In this document: in pieces, positions 51,501 through 58,389 of the stretch
Numbering within the stretch: position 1 is the first letter of the stretch
Layout of the letters: each line of letters opens with the position of its first letter
Assembly (NCBI GenBank): GCA_040397785.1
Contig: JBBAVI010000008.1
Location: forward strand, 1 to 64,000
Reading direction: 5' to 3'
DNA length: 64,000 nt
Source: M3007 sp040397785
GTDB lineage: Bacteria; Bacteroidota; Bacteroidia; Chitinophagales; Saprospiraceae
The notes under the pieces: model-generated
The model's input: only the letters and a program-made list of their open reading frames with translations
What the model was told of the DNA's origin: nothing
Databases searched by the model: none
Translations under genes and position numbers: made by a program

Positions 51501-52685
51501 TTGCGCCTGTTGCCAAACGTTGATATTGTATTGACCAGCGACAAGAGCAAATGGAGCCGTTCGGTGATCATTGAATCTGCATCTGGTTACTGGACAGACA
51601 CCAATACTTATGGTGCATCGCAGGATGTAGCCCAGGTTCCTGAAGGTCCAGCAAACAGAAAACGCCAGTCATTTGACGTACGTTACGGTTTGTCGGTTGG
51701 TAAAGACGATGCCAACGGTGATGGATTGCCTGATCCGGACGGGGAAGTAAACCCTGCCGATGGTACTCCAGCTGCGGGTATGCCATTGCGTGGTATGGGT
51801 TGGTTCCCGGGTTATGCTGTTGACGTAGAGACTGGCCAGCGTTTGAATATCTTCTTTGGTGAGAATTCTTGTTACTCAAAAGCGCTGGATCCAGATTATA
51901 CTGGCCGAGATATGATGTGGAATCCGACTAGCCAATTGGTGAGCGATGATATACAAAACGGAAGTCAAGTCGATTTCCCGAATTTTGTATTGGGTGGTCA
52001 GCATTGGGTGTATGTGACTTATTCAAAATACGATGGTTGTGACTCTTTGCGTCGCGCCTTTACGCCAGAGCGCTTCTCTGGAAGTGCTGTGTACAACAAC
52101 AAAACAGCGCAAATCCGCAATATAGCTTGGGCTGGTATGGTACAATTGGGTGTAGGTGCTCAATTGAAATCGTATAAAGATGGTTTGATTCCAACGGATA
52201 CGAAAATCAAATTGCGTGTACAAAACGCGTACAAAACGTGGTGGCGTCAAGATGGTGACCATACGAAGAAAAACGGGCATCCAAAATATTTGATCCGTGT
52301 GCGCAACCAGCAACCCATTGCACTGGATCAGGTGCAGGTGGAAAATGCACTTGACTCTATCAGGGCAGTTCCGAATCCGTACTATGGATTCTCGCAATAT
52401 GAAACCTCACAGTTTACAAATATTGTGAAGATCACGAATTTGCCGGCAAAATGCGTGGTAACAATTTACTCCCTGGATGGCAAGTTTATCCGGCAGTACA
52501 ATCGTGCAGAGCAATATACCGCTTACAATCAGTATTTGCCAGCGATTGAATGGGATATGAAAAACAGCAAAGGCATTCCAGTAGCGAGTGGCGTTTATCT
52601 GATCCATGTGAACGCAGAAGGCCTGGGTGAACGAACGGTAAAATGGTTTGGTATTGGGCGACAGTTTGACCCATCCGGCCTATAA
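48543..52685 (+). CDS. Giant secreted protein with T9SS-like C-terminal domain
   Basis: A 1380-residue exported protein (signal peptide about 1-22, ending SAMAH). No enzyme motif is recognised. It is rich in Asp/Asn loops that look like calcium-binding repeats: DKDEDGLYNPLKGD (about 203), DQNGDGIPLDPNGG (about 900) and DANGDGLPDPDGE (about 1057). The C-terminal domain from about 1274 (AVPNPYYGF, IYSLDGKFIRQ, WDMKNSKGIPVASGVYLIHV) resembles the beta-sandwich signal that directs proteins to the type 9 secretion system, although it ends GRQFDPSGL. It is therefore probably surface-exposed or released. It is flanked by a TonB receptor and a PorV-family gene on the same strand. Confidence 0.8.
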   Translation: MRNYKLWIATLLAIVVCGSAMAHVPDYVRKVTRPNKVQYRDVCANSKSQIDQEINNVRARLLGGGDCWWDFSFGRYIVPKVDVASGQREVSSIFAGSVWLGGIDPGGSLKLACQDYRNDGRNDFWPGPLTEQGITDEFTCTNWDRHFRVTGEEIRRHLKNLADSVLDVSAIPIGVKGWPAQGNQFFPFVWGFSLPNTQQALAGFFDKDEDGLYNPLKGDYPSIEIRGCAQNRYPDEMIFWIYNDQGAGAPHARTNGKPIQMEVQVQAFGYLTNDELNDMTFHRYKLINRAVERIDSMFFAMWLDPDLGCSIDDYIGCDSSKNLMYIYNQDATDGQPGANCDDGVATYGTTVPILGCDYFRGPLDTFANEIGMSSFMYYNRTGTGGPFAGTYDPTQPGEYYRYITGSWRDGTPLTQGGNGYNNNTGIPTSYALTETPDNPNGWSMCTANLPVGDRRTLQASGPFTLKPGAVNELIIGLPWVPEQDYPCPNLDNLFRADNLAQGLFDNCFELLEGPDAPTVGWIESNKEVIAVLSNAPPSNNFVKENEDYRVQDFLAPESLKNSPDSLIVESTYYKFEGYLVYQLSDPNVSTSEFDNPEKSRLVFNVDVKNNVTKLYNWIEGRDPFTKKRIYFPEEQIAGSDGGVRHTFSIKEDKFALGNSKALINHKKYYYAVIAYGYNNFENFNPLAQPSATGQSRPYLPSRKSGDGSAIQIYTVIPRPIVDQALQSSYGDGLEVTRLEGVGAGGNFLDLTDETYDRILNSDFDSTLTYKQGRAPITVTIFNPLEVKDGDFELSFVDSDNNDSQLDVNARWQLRRVSDGTTIASEKSIEKLNEQLILQYGFAVSIAQSAEPGDLADEKNGGIGMEIEYKDPNAAWLTGYGDQLTAPFNYVRTTEPVPDADYDQNGDGIPLDPNGGLSKLGNATDGELGWFVPYVLANWRLRDQADVPNDRMITPAWTDKFGNIPQGQFNSQAVFASESQENIRRSRLRLLPNVDIVLTSDKSKWSRSVIIESASGYWTDTNTYGASQDVAQVPEGPANRKRQSFDVRYGLSVGKDDANGDGLPDPDGEVNPADGTPAAGMPLRGMGWFPGYAVDVETGQRLNIFFGENSCYSKALDPDYTGRDMMWNPTSQLVSDDIQNGSQVDFPNFVLGGQHWVYVTYSKYDGCDSLRRAFTPERFSGSAVYNNKTAQIRNIAWAGMVQLGVGAQLKSYKDGLIPTDTKIKLRVQNAYKTWWRQDGDHTKKNGHPKYLIRVRNQQPIALDQVQVENALDSIRAVPNPYYGFSQYETSQFTNIVKITNLPAKCVVTIYSLDGKFIRQYNRAEQYTAYNQYLPAIEWDMKNSKGIPVASGVYLIHVNAEGLGERTVKWFGIGRQFDPSGL

Positions 52686-52706
52686 GGAGTGGGCTTTAGG
52701 CAGCGC

Positions 52707-52756
52707 GGTAAAAAAGTACCTTGGTTCGCAATTGTGAACGGATGTGCTTTTTTACC
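52707..52756 (+). terminator. Hairpin between the giant protein and the PorV-family gene
   Basis: GGTAAAAAAG and CTTTTTTACC pair perfectly, with extra flanking pairs (GC, GC) and a T run inside the right arm. It may partially terminate transcription, lowering expression of the last gene, or the last gene may have its own promoter. Confidence 0.5.
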
Positions 52757-52810
52757 AGCACTGTTTTAAGCATCTATTGCAACCAATCAAGCATTCAATT
52801 AAACAAAATT

Positions 52811-53860
52811 ATGAAGAAAATATACGCATGTTTGCTGTTCAGTGTTATGGTGCTGTTGGCAAATTCGATGTTTGCGGGTAACCCTGACCGTCAAGGTGAG
52901 GCGGGCGCAAACCAATTGCTGATCAATCCTTGGGTACGCAGTGCGGGTTTGCACACCATGAATACTGCATCGACTACTGGATCTGAAGCGATGTTTTTAA
53001 ATGTGGCAGGTTTGTCGCGCATCAACAAAACACAAATCCAGTTGAGCCATACCCGTTATTTGTCTGGTGCTGATATTAACATCAATGCATTGGGCTTTGC
53101 GCAGCGTGTTGGTAAAGGCGGCACTTTTGGCATCAGCCTGGTTGCTTTTGATTTGGGTGATTTTGATTACACTACTGAAGATAATCCGGAAGGAACGGGC
53201 GCTGTTTTTAGCCCATCTTTTTTCAACATGGGTGTTTCTTATGCACACTTGTTTGACAATAAAGTATCGGTAGGGATAACGACGAAATTTGTTAGTGAAA
53301 CCATTTCAAATGCACGGGCTAGCGCTTTTGCAATTGATGCGGGTGTTCAGTATGTAAGTGGGCCACAGGACAATTTCAAGTTTGGTATTTCCTTACGCAA
53401 TGTAGGTTCTAAAATGCGGTTCTCCGGGGAAGGTTTGTCAAAGCCATTGCCAAATCCGGGTCCTTTTACCTATAACAATACTTATTATGAGCGTGCTACC
53501 GCTTATGAGTTACCATCTCAATTGAACATTGGTATGTCGTATGATTGGGTATTGGCCCGTACCAGCCGTTTGGGTTTTGTTGCGAACTTTACGTCTAATT
53601 CTTTCTCGCGCGACCAGATTGGTGGTGGTTTGGAATTCTCTTTGGGTCAGAATTTTGCTTTGCGCGCTGGCTACAAAGCGGAATTAGACAAGTCGGAAGG
53701 GGATATAGAAGCAACCCTTGACAATGGATTTGCAGGCGGATTTTCCGTTTCCGTTCCGTTGAAAAAGGATTCTAAGTCGCGCTTGTCAATCGATTATGCT
53801 TACCGTACGACCGACATTTATAACGGCATCCACAATATTGGGTTGCGGATTGACCTGTAG
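52811..53860 (+). CDS. PorV/PorQ-family outer membrane protein
   Basis: A 349-residue barrel protein with a signal peptide (about 1-21). The pattern GANQLLINPWVRSAGLHTMN, TGSEAMFLNVAGL and THTRY-like first strands match the PorV/PorQ (DUF3308) group. These FadL-related proteins shuttle T9SS cargo from the translocon to the attachment complex. Strand-rich blocks continue to the end (GIHNIGLRIDL). Placed 125 bases after a probable T9SS client, it could serve that protein specifically. The start at 52811 replaces an in-frame ATG at 52721 over the hairpin. Confidence 0.85.
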   Translation: MKKIYACLLFSVMVLLANSMFAGNPDRQGEAGANQLLINPWVRSAGLHTMNTASTTGSEAMFLNVAGLSRINKTQIQLSHTRYLSGADININALGFAQRVGKGGTFGISLVAFDLGDFDYTTEDNPEGTGAVFSPSFFNMGVSYAHLFDNKVSVGITTKFVSETISNARASAFAIDAGVQYVSGPQDNFKFGISLRNVGSKMRFSGEGLSKPLPNPGPFTYNNTYYERATAYELPSQLNIGMSYDWVLARTSRLGFVANFTSNSFSRDQIGGGLEFSLGQNFALRAGYKAELDKSEGDIEATLDNGFAGGFSVSVPLKKDSKSRLSIDYAYRTTDIYNGIHNIGLRIDL

Positions 53861-53887
53861 GGGCTAATTCGAAAAAGCATACAAATA

Positions 53888-53919
53888 TTTGCTGCATTTA
53901 TAATTCTATCGTATATTTG
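53888..53919 (+). promoter_or_regulatory. Promoter upstream of greA
   Basis: A -33 TTTG (53888-53891) and a -7 TATATTTG (53912-53919) are separated by 20 bases, a full Bacteroidota match. Transcription would begin near 53926, about 168 bases before greA, and would run directly into a terminator-like hairpin. Confidence 0.75.
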
Positions 53920-53936
53920 CAGTTCGAATTGATCAA

Positions 53937-53977
53937 CAGAAACGTTTCTATCACCCGATGGAGACGTTTCTGTTTTT
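53937..53977 (+). terminator. Terminator-like hairpin directly after the greA promoter
   Basis: CAGAAACGT and ACGTTTCTG pair perfectly around an 18-base loop, then TTTTT. It lies only about 11 bases after the predicted transcription start, so it would yield a short RNA of about 50 bases or act as an attenuator. It could also be the terminator of the PorV-family gene. Confidence 0.7.
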
Positions 53978-53993
53978 GCTACCCGAATGCGGG

Positions 53994-54032
53994 CGGAGGT
54001 TTATCAGACCATGCGGGTTTGGTAAACCTCCG
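53994..54032 (+). other. Second hairpin in the greA leader
   Basis: CGGAGGTTTA and TAAACCTCCG pair perfectly around a 19-base loop that itself has ACC/GGT pairing. It lies about 60 bases before the greA ATG and has no U run. Confidence 0.5.
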
Positions 54033-54093
54033 TTGCGCTAAATAGGGAGGGGAAGCTCGAACCAAATTTTGAACCCATTTTAATTTTTTACCA

Positions 54094-54570
54094 ATGGCTA
54101 ATTACACGTATTTGACGCAGGGTGGATACGACAAACTCAGGGCTGAACTAGATGAGTTGAAATCCACAGGTCGTAAAGAGGCTGCCATGGCCATCGCGGA
54201 AGCACGCGCACAAGGCGATTTATCGGAAAATGCCGAGTATGATGCGGCAAAGGATGCACAAGGCTTGCTGGAAATGAAAATCAATGAACTGGAAACCGTA
54301 ATGTCGAATGCACGGGTGATTGATGAAAGCCTGCTGGATGATTCCAAAGTGGCGATTCTTTCAAATGTGACGATTAAGAATCTGAAAACGGGAAAGGAAA
54401 TGACCTATAAACTGGTATCGGAAACCGAGGCGGATGCCAAGTTGATGAAAATATCGGTTACGTCTCCCATTGGCCAAGGGCTGCTGGGTAAAGTTTTAGG
54501 GGATGTCGCAAAAGTTCAAACACCAGCAGGCATCATGGAATTTGAGGTTGTGAACATCACGATTGGATAA
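54094..54570 (+). CDS. greA: Transcription elongation factor GreA
   Basis: A 158-residue factor that stimulates transcript cleavage by backtracked RNA polymerase. The N-terminal coiled coil has YDKLRAELDELKSTGRKEAA and the acidic-tip segment EARAQGDLSENAEYDAAKDA. The C-terminal FKBP-like domain ends SPIGQGLLGKVLGDVAKVQT. Normal length. The next gene starts 19 bases after its stop. Confidence 0.97.
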   Translation: MANYTYLTQGGYDKLRAELDELKSTGRKEAAMAIAEARAQGDLSENAEYDAAKDAQGLLEMKINELETVMSNARVIDESLLDDSKVAILSNVTIKNLKTGKEMTYKLVSETEADAKLMKISVTSPIGQGLLGKVLGDVAKVQTPAGIMEFEVVNITIG

Positions 54571-54589
54571 TCAATCACAAAAAACAACC

Positions 54590-54988
54590 ATGGCCAGCAT
54601 TTTTACCCGAATTATCAACGGCGAGATTCCTTGCCATAAAATCGCTGAAACTCCCGATTATTTGGCGTTTTTGGATGTACGTCCTGTTACAATGGGGCAT
54701 ACCCTTTGTGTTCCCAAGCAGGAAATTGATTATTTCTTTGATTTGGACGATGCTTTGTTGTCGGGTTTGATGTTGTTTGCCAAACGTGTTGCGGTTGCTG
54801 TTAAGAAAGAAGTGCCTTGTTTGCGTTGCGGGGTGGCCGTCATTGGCTTGGAGGTTCCGCACGCACATGTGCATGTAATTCCGATGAATTCAATGGCTGA
54901 TATGAATTTTCAGCACAAATTGGATCTTGCGCCCGCTGATCTGGCGGCTTTGGCCAATCGGATAGCGGCCCAGGTAGATTTGACGTAA
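54590..54988 (+). CDS. HIT-family nucleotide hydrolase
   Basis: A 132-residue histidine-triad protein. The signature HAHVHVIP holds the catalytic histidine, and the substrate pocket is SIFTRIINGEIPCHKIAETP. It probably hydrolyses adenosine phosphoramidate or similar nucleotides. The start at 54590 (MASIFTR) gives family length; an in-frame start at 54563 overlaps greA. It forms a unit with greA, with a terminator after it. Confidence 0.93.
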   Translation: MASIFTRIINGEIPCHKIAETPDYLAFLDVRPVTMGHTLCVPKQEIDYFFDLDDALLSGLMLFAKRVAVAVKKEVPCLRCGVAVIGLEVPHAHVHVIPMNSMADMNFQHKLDLAPADLAALANRIAAQVDLT

Positions 54989-55020
54989 TTTTTATTTCTG
55001 TAAAATTTGCCTTATTTTTG

Positions 55021-55055
55021 AAACCCCGTTCGGAATCAAAGCCGAACGGGGTTTT
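55021..55055 (+). terminator. Terminator after the greA-HIT unit
   Basis: AAACCCCGTTCGG and CCGAACGGGGTTT pair perfectly around an 8-base loop, with a T run. Its last T is at 55055, directly before the ATG (55056) of the next gene, which makes it a possible attenuator or translation block for that gene. Confidence 0.85.
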
Positions 55056-56117
55056 ATGATGCGTTTACTTACCCTGTTTTGTCTTTTTTGTAGTGCTTAT
55101 TGCATTGGTTGCAAGGATCATTCCGGGCATACCACCCGTATCGGCACGGCTGTAGCGCCGCCTGTTTTTCAGGAGGAAAAAATGAACGGACTCACCTTTG
55201 TTGCGCCGCCCGAACCTTTTCCAAGCGATCCTATGCCTGCGGTTAAAGAAGTTGGAGCAAGCTGGATTGCGGTTGTGCCGTATGCGTTTACCCGCATCGG
55301 GGTTCCAAATGTGCGATTTAACGAGTCTGGTTCCCATTGGTGGGGCGAAAGGCCGGAAGGTGTAAGAGAAACGATTCGGAAAGCCCATCAAGCAGGCATT
55401 AAAGTGATGCTCAAACCGCAAGTGTATGTGCCGGGAGGCTGGACGGGTGCACTGGATTTTAGCAGTGATGCCGATTGGGAGGCGTGGGAAGCAACCTATA
55501 ACAATTACATCCTATATTTTGCTGAATTGGCCCAGGCGGAGCAAGCCGATTTGTTTTGTATCGGGACCGAATTTAACCGCGCCATATCTAAAAGGCCTGC
55601 ATATTGGCAGGCCTTGATTCAAAAAATCAAAGAAAAATACCAGGGCAAACTAACCTACTCGGCCAATTGGGACGATTGGGATCGGGTGCCATTTTGGGCT
55701 GATTTAGACTATATTGGACTGGGCGGCTATTTTCCTTTGGTAGAAGCTAAAACTCCTACGGTAGAAGCATTGAAGACCGCTTGGAAACCGATTAAGGCGC
55801 GTATTGCACAGTTTTCGGCAGATCAACATCGGCAGGTTTTATTTACGGAGTTTGGGTATCTGAGTGTGGATAGTTGCGGCTGGCGGAATTGGGAACTGGA
55901 ACGCGACATCAATGACCGTGCGATTAACGAGCAGGCTCAAGTCAATTGTTATGAGGCTTTATTTGCTACATTTCAACCAGAATCCTGGTGGGCAGGTGGC
56001 TTTTTGTGGAAATGGTTTCCAAATATGCGCGGGCATGAGGGTTACCCCGAACGGGATTATACGCCGCAAGGAAAATTGGGGGCGGCTACTTTGCGCAAAT
56101 GGTATGACGGGAAATAA
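55056..56117 (+). CDS. GH113-like glycoside hydrolase lipoprotein
   Basis: A 353-residue lipoprotein (signal ending YCIGC, lipid on Cys about 19). The TIM-barrel part has WIAVVPYAFTRIGVPNVRF, the probable acid/base in LFCIGTEFNRAISKRP and the probable nucleophile in VLFTEFGYLSVDSCGW, an arrangement like GH113 endo-mannanases. The substrate is uncertain. The second in-frame ATG at 55059 is equally possible. Its start touches a strong hairpin with no room for a leader; an unseen promoter in the greA-HIT region is likely. Confidence 0.85.
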   Translation: MMRLLTLFCLFCSAYCIGCKDHSGHTTRIGTAVAPPVFQEEKMNGLTFVAPPEPFPSDPMPAVKEVGASWIAVVPYAFTRIGVPNVRFNESGSHWWGERPEGVRETIRKAHQAGIKVMLKPQVYVPGGWTGALDFSSDADWEAWEATYNNYILYFAELAQAEQADLFCIGTEFNRAISKRPAYWQALIQKIKEKYQGKLTYSANWDDWDRVPFWADLDYIGLGGYFPLVEAKTPTVEALKTAWKPIKARIAQFSADQHRQVLFTEFGYLSVDSCGWRNWELERDINDRAINEQAQVNCYEALFATFQPESWWAGGFLWKWFPNMRGHEGYPERDYTPQGKLGAATLRKWYDGK

Positions 56118-56131
56118 GTCAGGTTACGCAT

Positions 56132-57220
56132 TTACTTAGTATGAACAGGGTAATCCGTGTAGCCAGCGGCTTCGGCGGTATAAAAAAGGTCCATTTTTAG
56201 GTCCTGATTTAGTGGCCAGCTGTTTTGCATTCTTTCCACCAGATCAGGGTTATTGATAAAGGGCCTTCCAAACGCAATTAGATCTGCCAATCCGCTTTCG
56301 ATGGCTGCTTCGGCACTTTCTTGGTTGAAACCGCCCGCGAGTATGATGGTATTTTTGAAATTATTGCGTATTGTTTGCTTGATACTCAAGGGCACGGCTG
56401 GAGCGCCCATTGCGGAATGATCCACCAAATGCATATAGACGAGGCCTAGTTTATTCAGGGAGGTAGACAAGTAATCGTAAGTGGCATCAATTTCAGGGTA
56501 ATGGGGCATATCACTTGCCACGCCATAAGGAGAAACCCGAATGCCCGTCTTTTCTTTTCCGATGGCCGATACTATTTCGGTAGCTACTTCGAGCATAAAA
56601 CGCGCCCGATTTTCGATACTTCCGCCATATCTATCCGTTCTGATGTTGCTAATTGGAGAGAGAAACTGCTCGAGCAAGTATCCATTTGCGCCATGCAGTT
56701 CTACACCATCAAAACCGGCAGCAATGGCATTTTTAGCCGCCTGCACGTATTCTGCCCGGGTGCTTGCAATTTCTTCGGCAGTCATGGCCAATGGAATCGG
56801 ATAATCCTGGAGTTGTTTTGCATCCGTCCACATTTGTCCTGCTGGTTTTACAGCAGAAGGCGCAAAGACTTTAGCATCGGCTGGTAAATTAAGTTCATGA
56901 CTTATCCGACCGGTATGCATCAGTTGCAAGAAAATTTTACCGCCTTTTTTGTGCACGGCAGTTGTGGTTTTTTTCCAGCCATCTACTTGTTCGGGGCTGA
57001 AATTACCAGGAATACGGGCATAACCCAGTCCATTTGGAGATGGTGCTGTACCTTCTGTAATGATTAAACCGGCGGATGCACGTTGTTCGTAGTAGGTCGC
57101 CATCAGGTCATTTGGGACATTCCCAATTGCCCTGCTACGGGTTAAAGGGCACATTACTACCCGATTTTTTAACGTTAAATGCCCCAAACGGTATTCACTG
57201 AATAAATTGGACGATTGCAT
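56132..57220 (-). CDS. Old Yellow Enzyme family alkene reductase
   Basis: A 362-residue FMN flavoprotein that reduces activated C=C bonds with NADPH. Signatures are LTLKNRVVMCPLTRSRAIGN, the GLIITEGTAPSPNGLGYARI strand, the substrate-binding His/Asn in FDGVELHGANGYLLEQFLSP, and NIRTDRYGGSIENRARFMLE. FMN phosphate binding is at ILAGGFNQESAE and LADLIAFGRPFINNPDLVER. Physiological substrate unknown. It is the last of three same-strand genes but is 59 bases from the previous stop. Confidence 0.95.
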   Translation of the reverse strand: MQSSNLFSEYRLGHLTLKNRVVMCPLTRSRAIGNVPNDLMATYYEQRASAGLIITEGTAPSPNGLGYARIPGNFSPEQVDGWKKTTTAVHKKGGKIFLQLMHTGRISHELNLPADAKVFAPSAVKPAGQMWTDAKQLQDYPIPLAMTAEEIASTRAEYVQAAKNAIAAGFDGVELHGANGYLLEQFLSPISNIRTDRYGGSIENRARFMLEVATEIVSAIGKEKTGIRVSPYGVASDMPHYPEIDATYDYLSTSLNKLGLVYMHLVDHSAMGAPAVPLSIKQTIRNNFKNTIILAGGFNQESAEAAIESGLADLIAFGRPFINNPDLVERMQNSWPLNQDLKMDLFYTAEAAGYTDYPVHTK

Positions 57221-57279
57221 TCAATTAATATTTGCTTTTGTGAAATGAAATAGTTGTTTTACTTCTCTTTGCAACAATT

Positions 57280-57639
57280 CTATTCTCCCTGGTCTTCTTC
57301 CAGGTCATTGTGGCTATCACCTCCGAGGCTGTAGTAATTGTTTTCCTCGTCTTCATTTCCAATAATTTCGGCTTCGTCATCCAACTCGCTGCCGGGGATA
57401 TCCAAGTCATCACCATAAGGATCTTCCTTAGAATCTTTTTCATTTCGGATGCTTTCGCGGTCAAATTCGGTTGATTCAACGTGCCTGGAAATATCTTCCG
57501 GGTCGATGTCTTTATCTTCCTTATCCGTATTGTAAATGTCTTCGCTAGGCGGGTAAACGGGGTATCCAGGAAGTGCGTCCTTTTCTGAAATATCTTTTTC
57601 GGGGGGCAAAGGCGTTGGTATATTTGTTTTTTTGAGCAT
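57280..57639 (-). CDS. Conserved acidic protein of unknown function
   Basis: A 119-residue very acidic protein without signal or membrane segment. Blocks are LPGYPVYPPSEDIYN, DIDPEDISRHVES, GDDLDIPGSELDDEAEIIGN and EDEENNYYSLGGDSHNDLEE. From memory these blocks recur in small proteins of many Bacteroidota, so it is a real gene family of unknown role. The low complexity suggests a disordered chain, perhaps binding metal or basic partners. It starts 35 bases after the SOUL gene stop and is probably co-transcribed with it. Confidence 0.75.
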   Translation of the reverse strand: MLKKTNIPTPLPPEKDISEKDALPGYPVYPPSEDIYNTDKEDKDIDPEDISRHVESTEFDRESIRNEKDSKEDPYGDDLDIPGSELDDEAEIIGNEDEENNYYSLGGDSHNDLEEDQGE

Positions 57640-57674
57640 TTTTTGCGTATTAGTAGGGTTAAATCGGGTGTTTG

Positions 57675-58280
57675 TTATAAATTAGGGTTGTCCAAATTGA
57701 CCGCAACAATAATTTCATTGCGTCGACCAAAAAGTTGGTAAGGTGGATTGTAGCCTAATACACGAAATTGGCCAACCGATGGAATAGAAGCGGACTTGAG
57801 CGCATTTTGTAGTTTTTCCGAGTATTTTTTAATGTCTTTTTCGGAGGAAAATCCGCCAAAACGAATTGCCGCAACATACTCTTCGGGTTTTGTCTGAAGG
57901 AGTACCTCTTCGTTTTGCGGCTTGGGTAAATTGCTGGTGTTTAAAGTAGCAGGCATTACAAAACTCATGGTAGCGCTGGAATCATTTACCGCCATGTGCA
58001 CCGGTGTAGTCATGGCTATTTTCTGTTTCTCCTCATTTCCACCAAAAATATAAGCGGCGAGTTTTCTAAATCCTTGGTTTCCCAATGATTTGTAAGATTT
58101 TTCGGCAGAAAGAATGGTTGCCATGGTAACGGCTGGGTAATATCGGATTTCAAAATCCTTTTCCGTGCGGATCACTTTATATGCCTGCGTTTCCGTTTTC
58201 TTGGAGGAGATAACGGTGTAGGATTGAAAGAACAAAAAAAGGAGGATTACCAGTGACGTTATCATGAGGAGCGGTTTCAT
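57675..58280 (-). CDS. SOUL-family heme-binding protein
   Basis: A 201-residue protein with an N-terminal membrane segment or signal (about 3-20). The SOUL/HEBP fold is marked by EIRYYPAVTMATI, GFRKLAAYIFGGNEEKQKIA, MTTPVHM, MSFVMPATL, VAAIRFGGFSSE and LGYNPPYQLFGRRNEIIVAV. Members bind heme or tetrapyrroles; the exact role is unclear. It has a -7 box directly upstream. Confidence 0.9.
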   Translation of the reverse strand: MKPLLMITSLVILLFLFFQSYTVISSKKTETQAYKVIRTEKDFEIRYYPAVTMATILSAEKSYKSLGNQGFRKLAAYIFGGNEEKQKIAMTTPVHMAVNDSSATMSFVMPATLNTSNLPKPQNEEVLLQTKPEEYVAAIRFGGFSSEKDIKKYSEKLQNALKSASIPSVGQFRVLGYNPPYQLFGRRNEIIVAVNLDNPNL

Positions 58281-58308
58281 ACCTAGTGATCGTTGTGCGT
58301 TTAAAACA

Positions 58309-58316
58309 CAAAGATA
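58309..58316 (-). promoter_or_regulatory. -7 box of the SOUL-acidic protein unit
   Basis: On the minus strand TATCTTTG fits TAnnTTTG, 29 bases before the ATG at 58280. No clear TTG at -33. Confidence 0.45.
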
Positions 58317-58389
58317 GGAGCAATGTTTGCGCGCTTACTTACATCCTTTTCTTAAAGCCTTACATATATCACTGGTTGAGATTGGTCAA

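Noticed and set aside
45403..52674. Many antisense open frames opposite the TonB receptor and giant protein genes
   Set aside because: Composition shadows of long real genes; no signals or known motifs.
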